64,000 nt of DNA from Sinorhizobium kostiense (lineage in GTDB: Bacteria; Pseudomonadota; Alphaproteobacteria; Rhizobiales; Rhizobiaceae). A program made the translations under genes and the position numbers. Below, in pieces: positions 38,181 through 49,631 of the stretch (position 1 is the stretch's first letter; each line of letters starts with the position of its first letter). The stretch covers positions 744,001-808,000 of the forward strand of contig NZ_JAGILA010000002.1 in NCBI RefSeq assembly GCF_017874595.1. The letters run 5' to 3'. Below the pieces are notes generated by a model, which worked only from the letters and a program-made list of their open reading frames with translations, did not search any database and was not told the origin of the DNA.

Positions 38181-38306
38181 CAATCGGCGCCGTTAACCCT
38201 CTAATGGGAAAGAGATCGCCGGAGGGGCGCCGTTGCTGGACCCCCGCCGAACGGCCGGGTATTAATAGAGTGTTAACGCGCAAGCGACCCGTGAATAGGC
38301 CTGCCC

Positions 38307-41300
38307 ATGCCCGCGAGACATTACCCCTTCATCGACATTGCCGTGCATCAACGGGTGCGGGAGCATTTTGCCCGGGGCGATGCGTGCGTCCTGTTTTCAA
38401 AGGACCTCGCACGGGTGCTCTGGGCCAATGACCAGGGCGCGAAGCTGTTCGACATGGCCTCGGTCTACGACTTCATCGACGCCGCGCTCGATATGAACGA
38501 CCTCTCGCTACGCCAATTGCGCGCGGCCGCGGCGCAGCTTGCCACCATCGGCGATCGCCGCCAGCTCCTGATCCGGATCTCGGCAGGCTTCCGCCGACTG
38601 CCGCTCAACGCAACAGTAGAGCTGATCCGCATCCAGGCAGGCGAGGACGCCGTTCTCTTTACCGCGCCGCATAACGGCAAAACGCTTTCGACCAAGGACC
38701 GCGCCGCTGCCATGATCGCCGGTCTCGACGGGCCGGACACGCACATGGCCGTGCTCGACGACGAGGGCGAGGTCATTGCGCAATCGATCGGCTTCGAGCG
38801 TCTGGGGCTATCGGCGCCGGTTCGCCGGACACTCGTCTCGGCGGTCGCGCGTGACAAGGACCGTCTGATCAAGCGTCCCGTAGCGACAGAAAAGGGGCAA
38901 TTGCCGGCCGCCATCGGCAGGATTTCGGATTACCCGGCGCTCCATCTCTTGTTCGCCGTGGAAGCTGCGCTGGAAGGCACAGACGTCGAGCACGAGGCTC
39001 AAGGCCAGAACGACTCGATCGAAGTGGAAATCTTACCGCCGGTAACGTCGGATGAAGCATCGCCGCCCGGGGCGGAAGAGCCCAGGGAAGCAGCGGAAGA
39101 GGACGTTTCCGGAACATCCTCGACTGGGGAGGCGACGGAAGAGGCCGGCGAACCCATCGGCGAAGGCGAAGCAGTTAAGACGCAGGAGGAACTGGATTTC
39201 GAGCCTGCTGGAGGTGTCGAGCAAGAGAAGACCGGAGAACAGGTCCTGCCGCTGGACCCTCTGAAGGCCACGAGGGGTGATCGTGAAAGAGAGGCCCTCC
39301 CTCCCGATTTCGTCTTCAACCCGGCCGGGAGGGCGGTCCGCTTCGTGTGGAAGATCGATGCGGAGGGGCGATTCAGCGAAATTTCGGAAGAGTTTGCCTC
39401 CGCTGTTGGTCCGAATGCGGCCGACGTGATAGGTGTGACTTTCGAAGAGCTTGCCGCCCGCTACGATCTCGATCCGGACAACAAGATCAACGAACTGCTG
39501 CATCGCCGCGACACCTGGTCCGGCAAGACGATCCTCTGGCCAGTCGAAGGCACGGCACTCAAGGTTCCGGTCGATCTCGCAGCCCTCCCTACCTATTCCA
39601 GGACGCGGGAATTCGACGGCTTCCGTGGCTTCGGTATCGTCCGTGTCGCCGATGCGGTACCGGACGAGAAAGCGAGCGGCCGATCCCTCGGGCGCACGAG
39701 CGATGAGCGGACGGAACCGCAGGGCCGGGGAGAAGCAGCAGAGCAAATCACGGACGCGCCGGAGTTGGGCGAGCCCCAATCCGATGCTGCGAGTGCCGAG
39801 GGTGCTCGCGTCGTCCCTGCGCCGGGCTCCGGCCCTGAAGACAAGAGGGCGGAGAGAGTTGCCGCTGCGGACGACCCCTTCAGCGGCGAGCGACCCGCCC
39901 TGCACATCGTAGATACGCCCGAGCGGCCGTCATCGGACAAGATCATCGACCTTGACGAGCGCCGTCCGGCGGGAGGCGCGGCTCTGACACGCGGCGAGCA
40001 GGCGGCCTTTCGCGAAATCGCGCGGCAGCTCGCTGCGCGTTTCGATGCGCCAGGGGATATTGCAAGCGAGGACAAGGTCCAATCGGCGACGGAAGGGCGT
40101 CTCGCCCAAGAGGAGACGTCCGTTCCTGCAGCGACCGAGAGAACGGGCTCGCGGTCCGAGACGGCTGCAGAGGACCGCCCGCCTCCCGCGGCCGGCGCCG
40201 TCGCCGGCCCTGCCGAGCGTATCGGCGTTGTGTTGAGCAGCGAAATCCTCGATGGCCTGCCGGTCGCGCTGCTCATCCACTGTGGTGACGAACTGCTGCA
40301 CGCCAATCCGGCATTCCTGCGGCTCTCCGGATATCACGATCTTCAATCCTTCGGGCGCGAGGGCGGCCTTGCGGCACTCTTCGCACATAGCGGAGAACAT
40401 GCACCCGAGGCGGACGGCACAATGACTCTCGTCCGCGCAAGCGGCGAACTCGTGCAGGTGAGCGCCTATTTGCATTCGATCCGCTGGGAGGGCCGAAGCG
40501 CACTCATGCTCGCATTGAGCCCCTCGCCCATGCCGGGCGATGCAGCGAAAGAGGGCGAAGCCGCCGTCACGGTGGAAGCGCGCCTGCGGATGGAGATCGA
40601 GGAGCTCCGCTCGATTCTCGAAACCGCCACCGATGGCGTAGTCGTGCTCGGCCAGGATGGCGATATCCGCACCATGAACCGCTCGGCAAGCGCCCTCTTC
40701 AACTATGATGAGGATGAAATGCGCGGCAAACCCTTTGCCGCCCTCTTCGCCCATGAGAGCCAGAAGGCGGTGATCGACTATCTGCAGGGTCTTTCCGGCC
40801 ATGGCGTCGCGAGCGTGCTGAACGACGGCCGCGAAGTGATCGGCCGCGAGGCGGGCGGCGGCTTCATCCCGCTGTTCATGACGATTGGCCGACTCGCCTC
40901 CTCGAACGGCTATTGCGCGGTCATCCGCGACATCACCCAATGGAAACGCACCGAGGAGGAATTGCGCAATGCCAAGCGGGCGGCCGAAACCGCGAACGCA
41001 CACAAGACTGAGTTCCTGGCAAGGGTCAGCCATGAGATCCGTACACCGCTCAACGCTATCATCGGCTTTTCAGACATGATGGCGAGCGAGCATTTCGGAC
41101 CGGTCGGCCATCCGCGCTACATCGAATATGCCGGCGACATCGGCCGCTCCGGGCGGCATGTGCTCGACATCGTCAACGACCTGCTCGACATTTCGAAGAT
41201 TGAAGCGGGCGAAATGGAGCTCGAATTCAGCGCCGTAGACCTCAACGAGGCGATCTCCGAAGCGGTTTCCCTGGTCCAGCCCCAGGCCAACAGCCAGCGC

Positions 41301-41702
41301 GTGATCATCCGCACGTCACTCTCGGCCTCCGTGCCCGAGGTCGTGGCCGACGGCCGGTCGATCAAACAGATTGCGCTGAACATTCTCGCCAATGCCATAC
41401 GCTTCACACCGTCGGGTGGCCAGATCGTCGTATCGACCGCATACGAGGCCAATGGCAGCGTCATCCTGCGGATACGCGACACCGGGATCGGCATGAGCCG
41501 CAACGAGCTGGACCAGGCGATGAAGCCGTTCAGGCAGGTGACGACCGGCGGGCGCAAGCGCGGCGACGGCACCGGACTTGGACTGCCGCTTACGAAGGCC
41601 ATGGCCGAGGCCAATCGCGCCCAATTCTCGATCAACTCGGCGCCGAACGAGGGTACCCTCGTTGAGATTGCCTTCCCATCACAACGCGTCTTGGCGAACT
41701 GA
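38307..41702 (+). CDS. cbrA: Large PAS-domain sensor histidine kinase, CbrA-like
   Basis: A 1,131-aa cytoplasmic kinase; no membrane helix is visible. Residues 1-230 form an uncharacterised sensory part, about 230-330 is an acidic linker, a PAS-like region lies near 345-450, and two further PAS domains near 640-710 and 760-890. The phosphoacceptor is His909 in RVSHEIRTPLNAIIGFSDMM, followed by the PleC/DivJ-type dimerisation helices. The ATPase has Asn1029 (NAIRFTPSGG), Asp1058 (DTGIGM) and GDGTGLGLPL. The H-box and layout match the DivK-directed kinase family; in S. meliloti CbrA controls the cell cycle, surface and symbiosis. The symbol rests on this resemblance. Confidence 0.8.
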   Translation: MPARHYPFIDIAVHQRVREHFARGDACVLFSKDLARVLWANDQGAKLFDMASVYDFIDAALDMNDLSLRQLRAAAAQLATIGDRRQLLIRISAGFRRLPLNATVELIRIQAGEDAVLFTAPHNGKTLSTKDRAAAMIAGLDGPDTHMAVLDDEGEVIAQSIGFERLGLSAPVRRTLVSAVARDKDRLIKRPVATEKGQLPAAIGRISDYPALHLLFAVEAALEGTDVEHEAQGQNDSIEVEILPPVTSDEASPPGAEEPREAAEEDVSGTSSTGEATEEAGEPIGEGEAVKTQEELDFEPAGGVEQEKTGEQVLPLDPLKATRGDREREALPPDFVFNPAGRAVRFVWKIDAEGRFSEISEEFASAVGPNAADVIGVTFEELAARYDLDPDNKINELLHRRDTWSGKTILWPVEGTALKVPVDLAALPTYSRTREFDGFRGFGIVRVADAVPDEKASGRSLGRTSDERTEPQGRGEAAEQITDAPELGEPQSDAASAEGARVVPAPGSGPEDKRAERVAAADDPFSGERPALHIVDTPERPSSDKIIDLDERRPAGGAALTRGEQAAFREIARQLAARFDAPGDIASEDKVQSATEGRLAQEETSVPAATERTGSRSETAAEDRPPPAAGAVAGPAERIGVVLSSEILDGLPVALLIHCGDELLHANPAFLRLSGYHDLQSFGREGGLAALFAHSGEHAPEADGTMTLVRASGELVQVSAYLHSIRWEGRSALMLALSPSPMPGDAAKEGEAAVTVEARLRMEIEELRSILETATDGVVVLGQDGDIRTMNRSASALFNYDEDEMRGKPFAALFAHESQKAVIDYLQGLSGHGVASVLNDGREVIGREAGGGFIPLFMTIGRLASSNGYCAVIRDITQWKRTEEELRNAKRAAETANAHKTEFLARVSHEIRTPLNAIIGFSDMMASEHFGPVGHPRYIEYAGDIGRSGRHVLDIVNDLLDISKIEAGEMELEFSAVDLNEAISEAVSLVQPQANSQRVIIRTSLSASVPEVVADGRSIKQIALNILANAIRFTPSGGQIVVSTAYEANGSVILRIRDTGIGMSRNELDQAMKPFRQVTTGGRKRGDGTGLGLPLTKAMAEANRAQFSINSAPNEGTLVEIAFPSQRVLAN

Positions 41703-41743
41703 GCCCCGATGCTGTAAGGAAATGTTGACCTGCAGGAGCCAGT

Positions 41744-43465
41744 TTGTTGGCTGCTGCCGGCGCGTTGCCTTGGAATCGATCGTTGCAGTTCACCGCCAAA
41801 AGCTTCAGACGGCGCTATGCCAGTTCCGGTACGGGCCTGTCGCACCGGACGCTTGCGACCGTGGCAGGTCTTGCCTCCAGTATCGTGCTGATGCCGATCC
41901 TGGCAATTGCGTGGCTAGCCGTCTCCGGCGGGCACGCGGATTGGCCGCATCTGATCGAACACGTCATCCCGCGCGCGACCGGGCGGACGCTGCTGCTCGT
42001 TTCGATGACCGGCGCCGCAACGGCTGTTATCGGTGTCGTCACGGCGTGGCTGGTGGCGACATGCGAGTTTCCGCTGCGCCGCTTCCTGTCCGCCGCGCTC
42101 GTTCTGCCGCTTGCGATCCCCACCTATCTCGCGGCCTACGCCTTCGGTGAGTTCTTGACCTATACGGGTCCGGTGCAGGAGCTGGTCCGGGCGCTATTCG
42201 GTTTCCGAACGAGCCGGGATTACTGGTTCCCGGACGTGCGTTCCCTTGGCGGCGCTGTGCTTGTGATGAGCTCGGTGCTCTACCCCTACATCTATCTCGC
42301 CTGCCGCTCGATGTTCCTGATGCAGGGGCGTGCGGCGGCGGATGTGGCGCGCACCCTCGGCGCGGGGCCGGTCAGGGTATTCCTGCGCATCCAGATTCCG
42401 ATGGCGCGGCCGGCGATCATGATCGGCCTTACGCTCGTCGCCATGGAGACGCTGAACGACATCGGCGCGGTCGAGTTTCTCGGTGTCCAGACCCTCACCT
42501 TCTCCATATTCGACACTTGGCTAAATCGCGGCAGCCTTGCGGGAGCTGCTCAGATCGCCTGTATCATGCTCGTCATCGTCGTGGGGCTGATGATGATCGA
42601 GCGCGTGGCGCGGCGCAGACAGCGCTTTTCCAGCCAGAAGACGACGGCCTCCGTCCATGACGTCGTGAGGCTTAAGCTCACCGGCTGGAAGAAGCTCGCG
42701 GCAACTGCGGCGTGCCTGCTCCCTGTGCTCTCGGGCTTCGCCATTCCCGTCCTCGTGCTCGGCAATTTCGCCCTGAAGCGCATCGACCAGTTTCTCGCCC
42801 CGCGCCTCATCGATGCGTTCATGCACAGCGTGCTCGTATCCGGCTCGACTGCAGTTACGGCAGTGTTTCTGGGCTTCGTTCTCGCCTATGCGGCACGAAC
42901 CGGTCGCTCCCCGATCACGGACGTCGCCGGGCGACTGGCCTCGTTCGGCTATGGAGTGCCGGGTACGGTGCTTGCGATCGGCGTGCTTTTCCCGCTTGCT
43001 GCGATCGACAACGCCATAGACGCCGGATTGCGCGACATCTTTGGTGTTTCCACCGGCCTTCTCCTGAGCGGGACCAGCATTGCGATCGTCTACGCCTGCA
43101 CCGTGCGCTTTCTCACCATGGCCGAGGGTACCCTCGATGCCGGCTTCCATAAGCTCTCGCCGCATCTCGACATGGCTGCCCGGGCACTCGGACGGACAAG
43201 TGCCCAGACCTTGCGCAGCGTGCTGCTACCGATGATGCGGCCGGCGGTTTTGACCGCCGCGCTGCTCGTGTTCATCGAGACGATGAAGGAACTCTCGGCG
43301 ACGATCATGTTGCGCCCCTTCAACTTCAATACGCTCGCCACCCTCGTTTACGAGGATGCTTCGCGTGCACGGGTGGAGGACGCGTCCGTAGCGGCGATCA
43401 TCATTGTCGTCGCCGGCATGATCCCGGTCATCCTGGTCTCACGTTCGCTCGATGATCGGTCGTAA
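41744..43465 (+). CDS. Iron(III) ABC transporter permease, fused two-half type (FbpB-like)
   Basis: A 573-aa inner-membrane protein made of two fused permease halves. Each carries an EAA-like coupling loop, VARTLGAGPVRVFLRIQIPMARPAI near residue 205 and MAARALGRTSAQTLRSVLLPMMRPAV near 485. About twelve membrane helices are visible, as in FbpB/SfuB/HitB. The best start is TTG 41744, with AGGAG six bases before it. It follows cbrA by 41 bp in the same direction. No ATPase or binding protein is adjacent; the receptor at 19517 is a candidate partner. Confidence 0.88.
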   Translation: MLAAAGALPWNRSLQFTAKSFRRRYASSGTGLSHRTLATVAGLASSIVLMPILAIAWLAVSGGHADWPHLIEHVIPRATGRTLLLVSMTGAATAVIGVVTAWLVATCEFPLRRFLSAALVLPLAIPTYLAAYAFGEFLTYTGPVQELVRALFGFRTSRDYWFPDVRSLGGAVLVMSSVLYPYIYLACRSMFLMQGRAAADVARTLGAGPVRVFLRIQIPMARPAIMIGLTLVAMETLNDIGAVEFLGVQTLTFSIFDTWLNRGSLAGAAQIACIMLVIVVGLMMIERVARRRQRFSSQKTTASVHDVVRLKLTGWKKLAATAACLLPVLSGFAIPVLVLGNFALKRIDQFLAPRLIDAFMHSVLVSGSTAVTAVFLGFVLAYAARTGRSPITDVAGRLASFGYGVPGTVLAIGVLFPLAAIDNAIDAGLRDIFGVSTGLLLSGTSIAIVYACTVRFLTMAEGTLDAGFHKLSPHLDMAARALGRTSAQTLRSVLLPMMRPAVLTAALLVFIETMKELSATIMLRPFNFNTLATLVYEDASRARVEDASVAAIIIVVAGMIPVILVSRSLDDRS

Positions 43466-43491
43466 AAAAGAGGCAGCCCGAGGCTGCCTCT
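43464..43491 (-). terminator. Strong intrinsic terminator, best for minus-strand transcripts
   Basis: AGAGGCAGCC pairs perfectly with GGCTGCCTCT around a CGA loop. On the minus strand it runs into TTTTTT. The plus-strand permease gene ends at 43465, and its transcript meets the hairpin without a T-run, so termination there would be weaker. The nearest minus-strand gene ends 360 bp away. Confidence 0.85.
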
Positions 43492-43851
43492 GAGTCAATG
43501 CTAACCAACAAAATGCTCGAGAACCCGCGACTTCACGTCGTCCTCAGCTTCTGCTGCGGCACCGGCCGTGGATCGGTCGGCTCAAGTTAGCCCGACCATG
43601 CCCCTGGAAATGTAAACAAGTCCTTACCTGCCAATCCACCAATTTTAGAGGTTCCGCTGCAACTCGGCGCTGTTGGTTAATTCCGCAGGCCGAAACAGGT
43701 TAACGGGGCTACTGACCGCCTGCCGCACCGCAATCCATCATGTTTGTCCTCAACTGAAACAATCTTGATCAACTACCGCTCATCCTCTCAGCCGGAGCGA
43801 GAAGACGCCTCATTCGTCCGCGAGCCGACGCGTGTTCCAAAAGAGCACGCT
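43492..43851. other. Gene-free stretch between the permease and acetoacetyl-CoA synthetase genes
   Basis: No gene passes on either strand. On the minus strand, just before the terminator, a short frame runs GAAAEAEDDVKSRVLEHFVG to a stop at 43501, but an in-frame stop lies 20 codons upstream and the only start is a GTG giving 11 residues. With the strong terminator after it, this may be a small RNA or the decayed end of a gene. Confidence 0.35.
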
Positions 43852-45804
<1,953 letters not shown>

Positions 45805-45991
45805 TTTCTCCTCCACTCCCGTTGTTTGCTTCTATACCATGCTGCAACGCAAAATAAACAGCATGCTTCGGCCCCGGAGCGAGCGGCACGACATTTCCCC
45901 GTCGCTTGCATTTGCATTATCCCAAGCATCGGCCTATCCAGACGATCTTGCGCAAGGGCGACGGCAAACGGGGCAACGGCAAACGGGCAGA

Positions 45992-47800
45992 ATGAAAACA
46001 TCTATGCTGAAGGCATCGAGCGCCTTGAGGCAGCGGCTGAGCCGCCGCCATCTCGCCTGGTCGGCGGCGGTCGGCGTCGTGCTTGCACTCGGTTACAACG
46101 CCGCCCTGCCCCTGATCGTCACGCGAACGGATGCGCGCGCTACGATGGAGCGGTTGCTCGACAGCTGGTCCGGCGGCAAAAGCAGGATCAGCGGAGAACC
46201 CCAGATCCGCTTCTGGCCGGAGCCTCTGGTCATTCTTCCCTCCACAGCGATCATGTCGACCGGAGCGCAGCCGCGCCCTCTGGCCGAGATCGGCCGCATC
46301 ACTGCCTCCTTCAGTTTGCTGTCGGCAATTCGTGGCGAACCGGCGCTCGAGGACGTCACTCTCATCGATCCGGTCATCACCATCGAGCGCCTTGCCGACG
46401 GCACGACCAACTGGCAACTGCCGCACTGGCTGGCCCGACCGACACCGGGAATGGACAATGCCGTCGGCGGTATCGCGATTGAAAACGGCCGGCTGAAACT
46501 AAGGGATGCACTGTCGGGTAACAGCACCGATGTTGCCGGCATCGCCGGCACTGTCAAATGGCCCTCCTACGCCGAGCGGCTCAGCGCGCAATTCTCGACG
46601 GTTCTTGCTGGACAAGAGGTGGGTTGGGCATTCGTCTGCGACGATCCGCTGGCGTTTTTCGCCAGGCGCAACGCGCCCGTCAAGACCTCGATCACCTCAA
46701 TTCCGCTTACCTTCTCATTCGAGGGCACGGGCAATCTTCTTCTCACGCCCTTTGCGTCCGGTCATCTGCAGCTGTCGGTACCCTCGCTCGCGGCGCTCGC
46801 CACGTGGTTGGGTGAGGCGAAGGACACCGGCCTTCCGCCAGGCGCTCTCAGCATCGATGCCAAGGTGGCGACGGGCGAAGACATACTGAAACTCGACGAT
46901 TTGCAGCTGACGGTGGGTGGTGCCATCGCGACGGGCGTTCTCGACATCGCCCTACCAAAAGGGAAGGAGCCGCAGATCGGCGGTACTCTGGCTTTCGACC
47001 GTATCGACCTGAACGGCCTGTCGATTTCGATGCCGCCTCCGATCGACCGGAGCGGTCGCCTGTTGCAGCTGTTCGAAAACTTCGTCAGCAGATGGCGCAC
47101 TGATGTCCGGCTTTCTGCACAGGAGGTGCTCGTCGGATCCTTGCATGTGACGGACCTGGCCGCCGGAGTGATCATCAACGGCAACCGTGCCTCGCTCGAT
47201 ATCGGCGACAGCACCTATGCCGGCGGCAGCTTGAGCGGCCGTGCGGCGCTGTCCGAAAAAGGACTGGAGCATGGCGGGCGGCTGCAGTTGAGCCTCAGAA
47301 ACGCGGACTTTGCCACGGTGCTCGGCGGTTTCGGCCTCAAAGGCCCGATGCCGGACGGCAAGGGATTGCTGAACCTCGATATTGGCACCGATCGGCCCCT
47401 CTGGGATGCCGGCCTGGGCGACGCTTCCGGGCGCATCCGCTACTCGCTGACGAATGGAAGCCTGGTGGGATTCGACGTCCACGCCTTCAACGACCTCCTG
47501 CACAAGGGCGAGTTCTTTTCTTTGTCTGAGGCAAGCGAAGCAACGTTCGACTTCCAGGCAGCCGACATTGAGGCGAGCTTTGCCGATGGAACGGCGCGAC
47601 TCGATCGGGCGGATCTCGTCAGCCCATCGGGCAATATTTCCCTGGCCGGCATTATTCCATACCGCAACGGCAGCCTGGCACTCGCCGGAACGCTCAAGGA
47701 CGCCGCTGCTGACGACGGAAAGCCCCTGCGCTTCTTCGTCGGCGGCTCGTGGCCGAATGCCGTCATCTCGCCGCTTTCGATGCTCGTCGGTCCGAAGTGA
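45992..47800 (+). CDS. AsmA family protein
   Basis: A protein of about 602 aa with one N-terminal membrane helix (LAWSAAVGVVLALGYNAALPLIV near residues 23-46) and a long periplasmic part of beta strands. The C-terminal AsmA_2-like segment contains GRLQLSLRNADF and GLLNLDIGTDRPLW, then ASGRIRYSLTNGSLVGFDV. AsmA-type proteins form hydrophobic grooves that move lipids between membranes. The start is either ATG 45992 or 46004; neither has a strong ribosome site. It is divergent from acsA2. Confidence 0.78.
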   Translation: MKTSMLKASSALRQRLSRRHLAWSAAVGVVLALGYNAALPLIVTRTDARATMERLLDSWSGGKSRISGEPQIRFWPEPLVILPSTAIMSTGAQPRPLAEIGRITASFSLLSAIRGEPALEDVTLIDPVITIERLADGTTNWQLPHWLARPTPGMDNAVGGIAIENGRLKLRDALSGNSTDVAGIAGTVKWPSYAERLSAQFSTVLAGQEVGWAFVCDDPLAFFARRNAPVKTSITSIPLTFSFEGTGNLLLTPFASGHLQLSVPSLAALATWLGEAKDTGLPPGALSIDAKVATGEDILKLDDLQLTVGGAIATGVLDIALPKGKEPQIGGTLAFDRIDLNGLSISMPPPIDRSGRLLQLFENFVSRWRTDVRLSAQEVLVGSLHVTDLAAGVIINGNRASLDIGDSTYAGGSLSGRAALSEKGLEHGGRLQLSLRNADFATVLGGFGLKGPMPDGKGLLNLDIGTDRPLWDAGLGDASGRIRYSLTNGSLVGFDVHAFNDLLHKGEFFSLSEASEATFDFQAADIEASFADGTARLDRADLVSPSGNISLAGIIPYRNGSLALAGTLKDAAADDGKPLRFFVGGSWPNAVISPLSMLVGPK

Positions 47801-47801
47801 G

Positions 47802-47838
47802 GCACCCGACGGGTGCAGCCGCGCGTCTTTTCAGACGC
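47802..47838. repeat. Two adjacent palindromes between convergent genes
   Basis: GCACCC-GAC-GGGTGC (47802-47816) and GCGTCT-TTTC-AGACGC (47823-47838). The second is identical to the core of the RIME-like copy at 18684. They lie between the AsmA-family gene and potI, which converge, and probably end both messages. Confidence 0.6.
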
Positions 47839-47892
47839 TGTCAGAGGCGCAATTGAATATACGCAAATCGTTCCGATTCTCTGGCCGATGCG

Positions 47893-48714
47893 TTAGCCGA
47901 TTGCCGCAAAGGCTGCGCGCTCGTCCCTCTCGCGCTGTACCTCCCGCCGCTTGGTCACGAGTGAAGCGATAGTGGCACCCAGAGCCACAATGCCGATCAG
48001 GATCGTACAGATTGCATTGATTTCCGGCGTGACCCCCAGGCGGACCTGACTGTAGATCTTCATCGGCAAGGTCGTCGCGCCCGGGCCGGTCGTAAAGCTC
48101 GCAATGACGAGGTCGTCGAGCGAAAGCGTGAAAGCGAGGACCCAGCCCGAAAACACCGCCGGCGCGATCACCGGCAGCGTGATCGCGAAGAAAGCCCTGA
48201 CCGGAGTGGCCCCGAGGTCCAGCGCCGCCTCCTCGATCGATTGGTCGAAACTCAAAAGGCGCGATTGCACGACGACGGCAACGAAGCACATGGTGAAGGT
48301 GATGTGGGCGAGGGTGATCGTCCAGAAGCCGCGATCGAGACCGATCGCCACGAAGAGCAACAGCAGTGAAAGCCCGGTGATCACCTCCGGCATCACCAGG
48401 GGCGCGTAGACCATGCCGGAGAAAAGCACACGTCCGCGAAAGCGCGAATATCGCACCAGCGCCAGCGCCGCCATCGTGCCGAGAACCGTCGCCAAGCTCG
48501 CCGACAGAAATGCCACTCGCACGGTTACCCAGGCGGCATTCAGCAAACTCTCGTTGTACCAGAGCTGGCTGTACCATTTCGTCGAAAACCCGGCCCATAC
48601 CGTCACCAGCCTCGACTCGTTGAACGAGAAGATCACCAAGAGGACGATCGGGAGGTAAAGAAAACCGAAGCCCAAAAGCACGGAGGCGATGTTGAAGCGC
48701 GACCATCTCTCCAT
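47893..48714 (-). CDS. potI: Putrescine ABC transporter permease PotI
   Basis: A 273-aa permease of the PotC/PotI type. Six hydrophobic segments are visible; the first is FNIASVLLGFGFLYLPIVLLVIFSFN. The coupling loop is EEAALDLGATPVRAFFAITLPVIAPAV. The ATG at 48714 has GGAGGTGAGA upstream; the longer open frame is not real. It starts 2 bp after potH ends and closes the potFGHI operon. Confidence 0.92.
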   Translation of the reverse strand: MERWSRFNIASVLLGFGFLYLPIVLLVIFSFNESRLVTVWAGFSTKWYSQLWYNESLLNAAWVTVRVAFLSASLATVLGTMAALALVRYSRFRGRVLFSGMVYAPLVMPEVITGLSLLLLFVAIGLDRGFWTITLAHITFTMCFVAVVVQSRLLSFDQSIEEAALDLGATPVRAFFAITLPVIAPAVFSGWVLAFTLSLDDLVIASFTTGPGATTLPMKIYSQVRLGVTPEINAICTILIGIVALGATIASLVTKRREVQRERDERAAFAAIG

Positions 48715-48716
48715 TC

Positions 48717-49628
48717 TCACCTCCCCCCGCTTTCGGACTTTGACTGGACGTTCTGGAAATAGACGATCGGAATGACGAGGATCAGGAGCAGGATCGTCGC
48801 CACCGCGGACGAGACCGGCCAATCGCGATTGGAATTGAACTCGTTCCAGAGCGTCTTGCCGATCATCAGCGTCTCCGATCCGCCGAGCAGGTCGGGAACG
48901 ACGAATTCGCCTACGGCCGGAATGAAAACGAGCAGGCAACCTGCCACGACGCCGGGAAGCGAAAGCGGGAACGTCACGCGCCAGAAGGCTTTTATCGGAG
49001 TGCAGCCAAGGTCCTGGGCCGCCTCGATCAGCGAATGGTCCATCTTCTCGAGCGCCGAGTAGATAGGCAGCACCATGAAGGGCAGGTAGGAATAGACGAT
49101 GCCGATATAGACCGCCGAGTTGGTGTTCAGGATGATCAGCGGCTGATCGATAATGCCGATCGCCAGCAGAAATTGATTGAGCAGCCCCTCGGGCTTCAGG
49201 ATCGCGATCCAGGCATAGACGCGGATAAGAAAGCTCGTCCAGAAGGGCAAGATCACCATCATCAAGAGCATCGGCCGCATGGACCGCGGCGCCTTCGCCA
49301 TGCCGTAGGCGATCGGGTAGCCGATCAGCAGCGTCAGGAAGGTGGAAACCGTCGCGATGACGACGCTCGATACATAGGCATTGAAATAGAGGACGTCCTC
49401 GGTAAGCCAGACATAGTTAGCCGCCGACAACTCACGCATGCTTTCGAAAACGCCGGACAGGCCTTCAGCCAGATCAAAAATCGGCGTGTAGGGCGGCATT
49501 GCGATTGCGGTCTGCGAAAGCGAGATGCGGAAGACGATGAAGAAGGGAACGAGGAAGAAAAAGAGCAGCCAGGCATAGGGGATGATGATCACCAAACGGC
49601 TGACGAGGGCTGGAACGAGCTTCGCCAT
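48717..49628 (-). CDS. potH: Putrescine ABC transporter permease PotH
   Basis: A 303-aa permease of the PotB/PotH type. The first helix is IIIPYAWLLFFFLVPFFIVFRISLS, followed by a periplasmic loop and five more helices. The coupling loop reads IEAAQDLGCTPIKAFWRVTFPLSLPGV. EFVVPDLLGG near the C-terminus is typical of polyamine permeases. It follows potG by 3 bp. Confidence 0.92.
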   Translation of the reverse strand: MAKLVPALVSRLVIIIPYAWLLFFFLVPFFIVFRISLSQTAIAMPPYTPIFDLAEGLSGVFESMRELSAANYVWLTEDVLYFNAYVSSVVIATVSTFLTLLIGYPIAYGMAKAPRSMRPMLLMMVILPFWTSFLIRVYAWIAILKPEGLLNQFLLAIGIIDQPLIILNTNSAVYIGIVYSYLPFMVLPIYSALEKMDHSLIEAAQDLGCTPIKAFWRVTFPLSLPGVVAGCLLVFIPAVGEFVVPDLLGGSETLMIGKTLWNEFNSNRDWPVSSAVATILLLILVIPIVYFQNVQSKSESGGR

Positions 49629-49631
49629 GGC

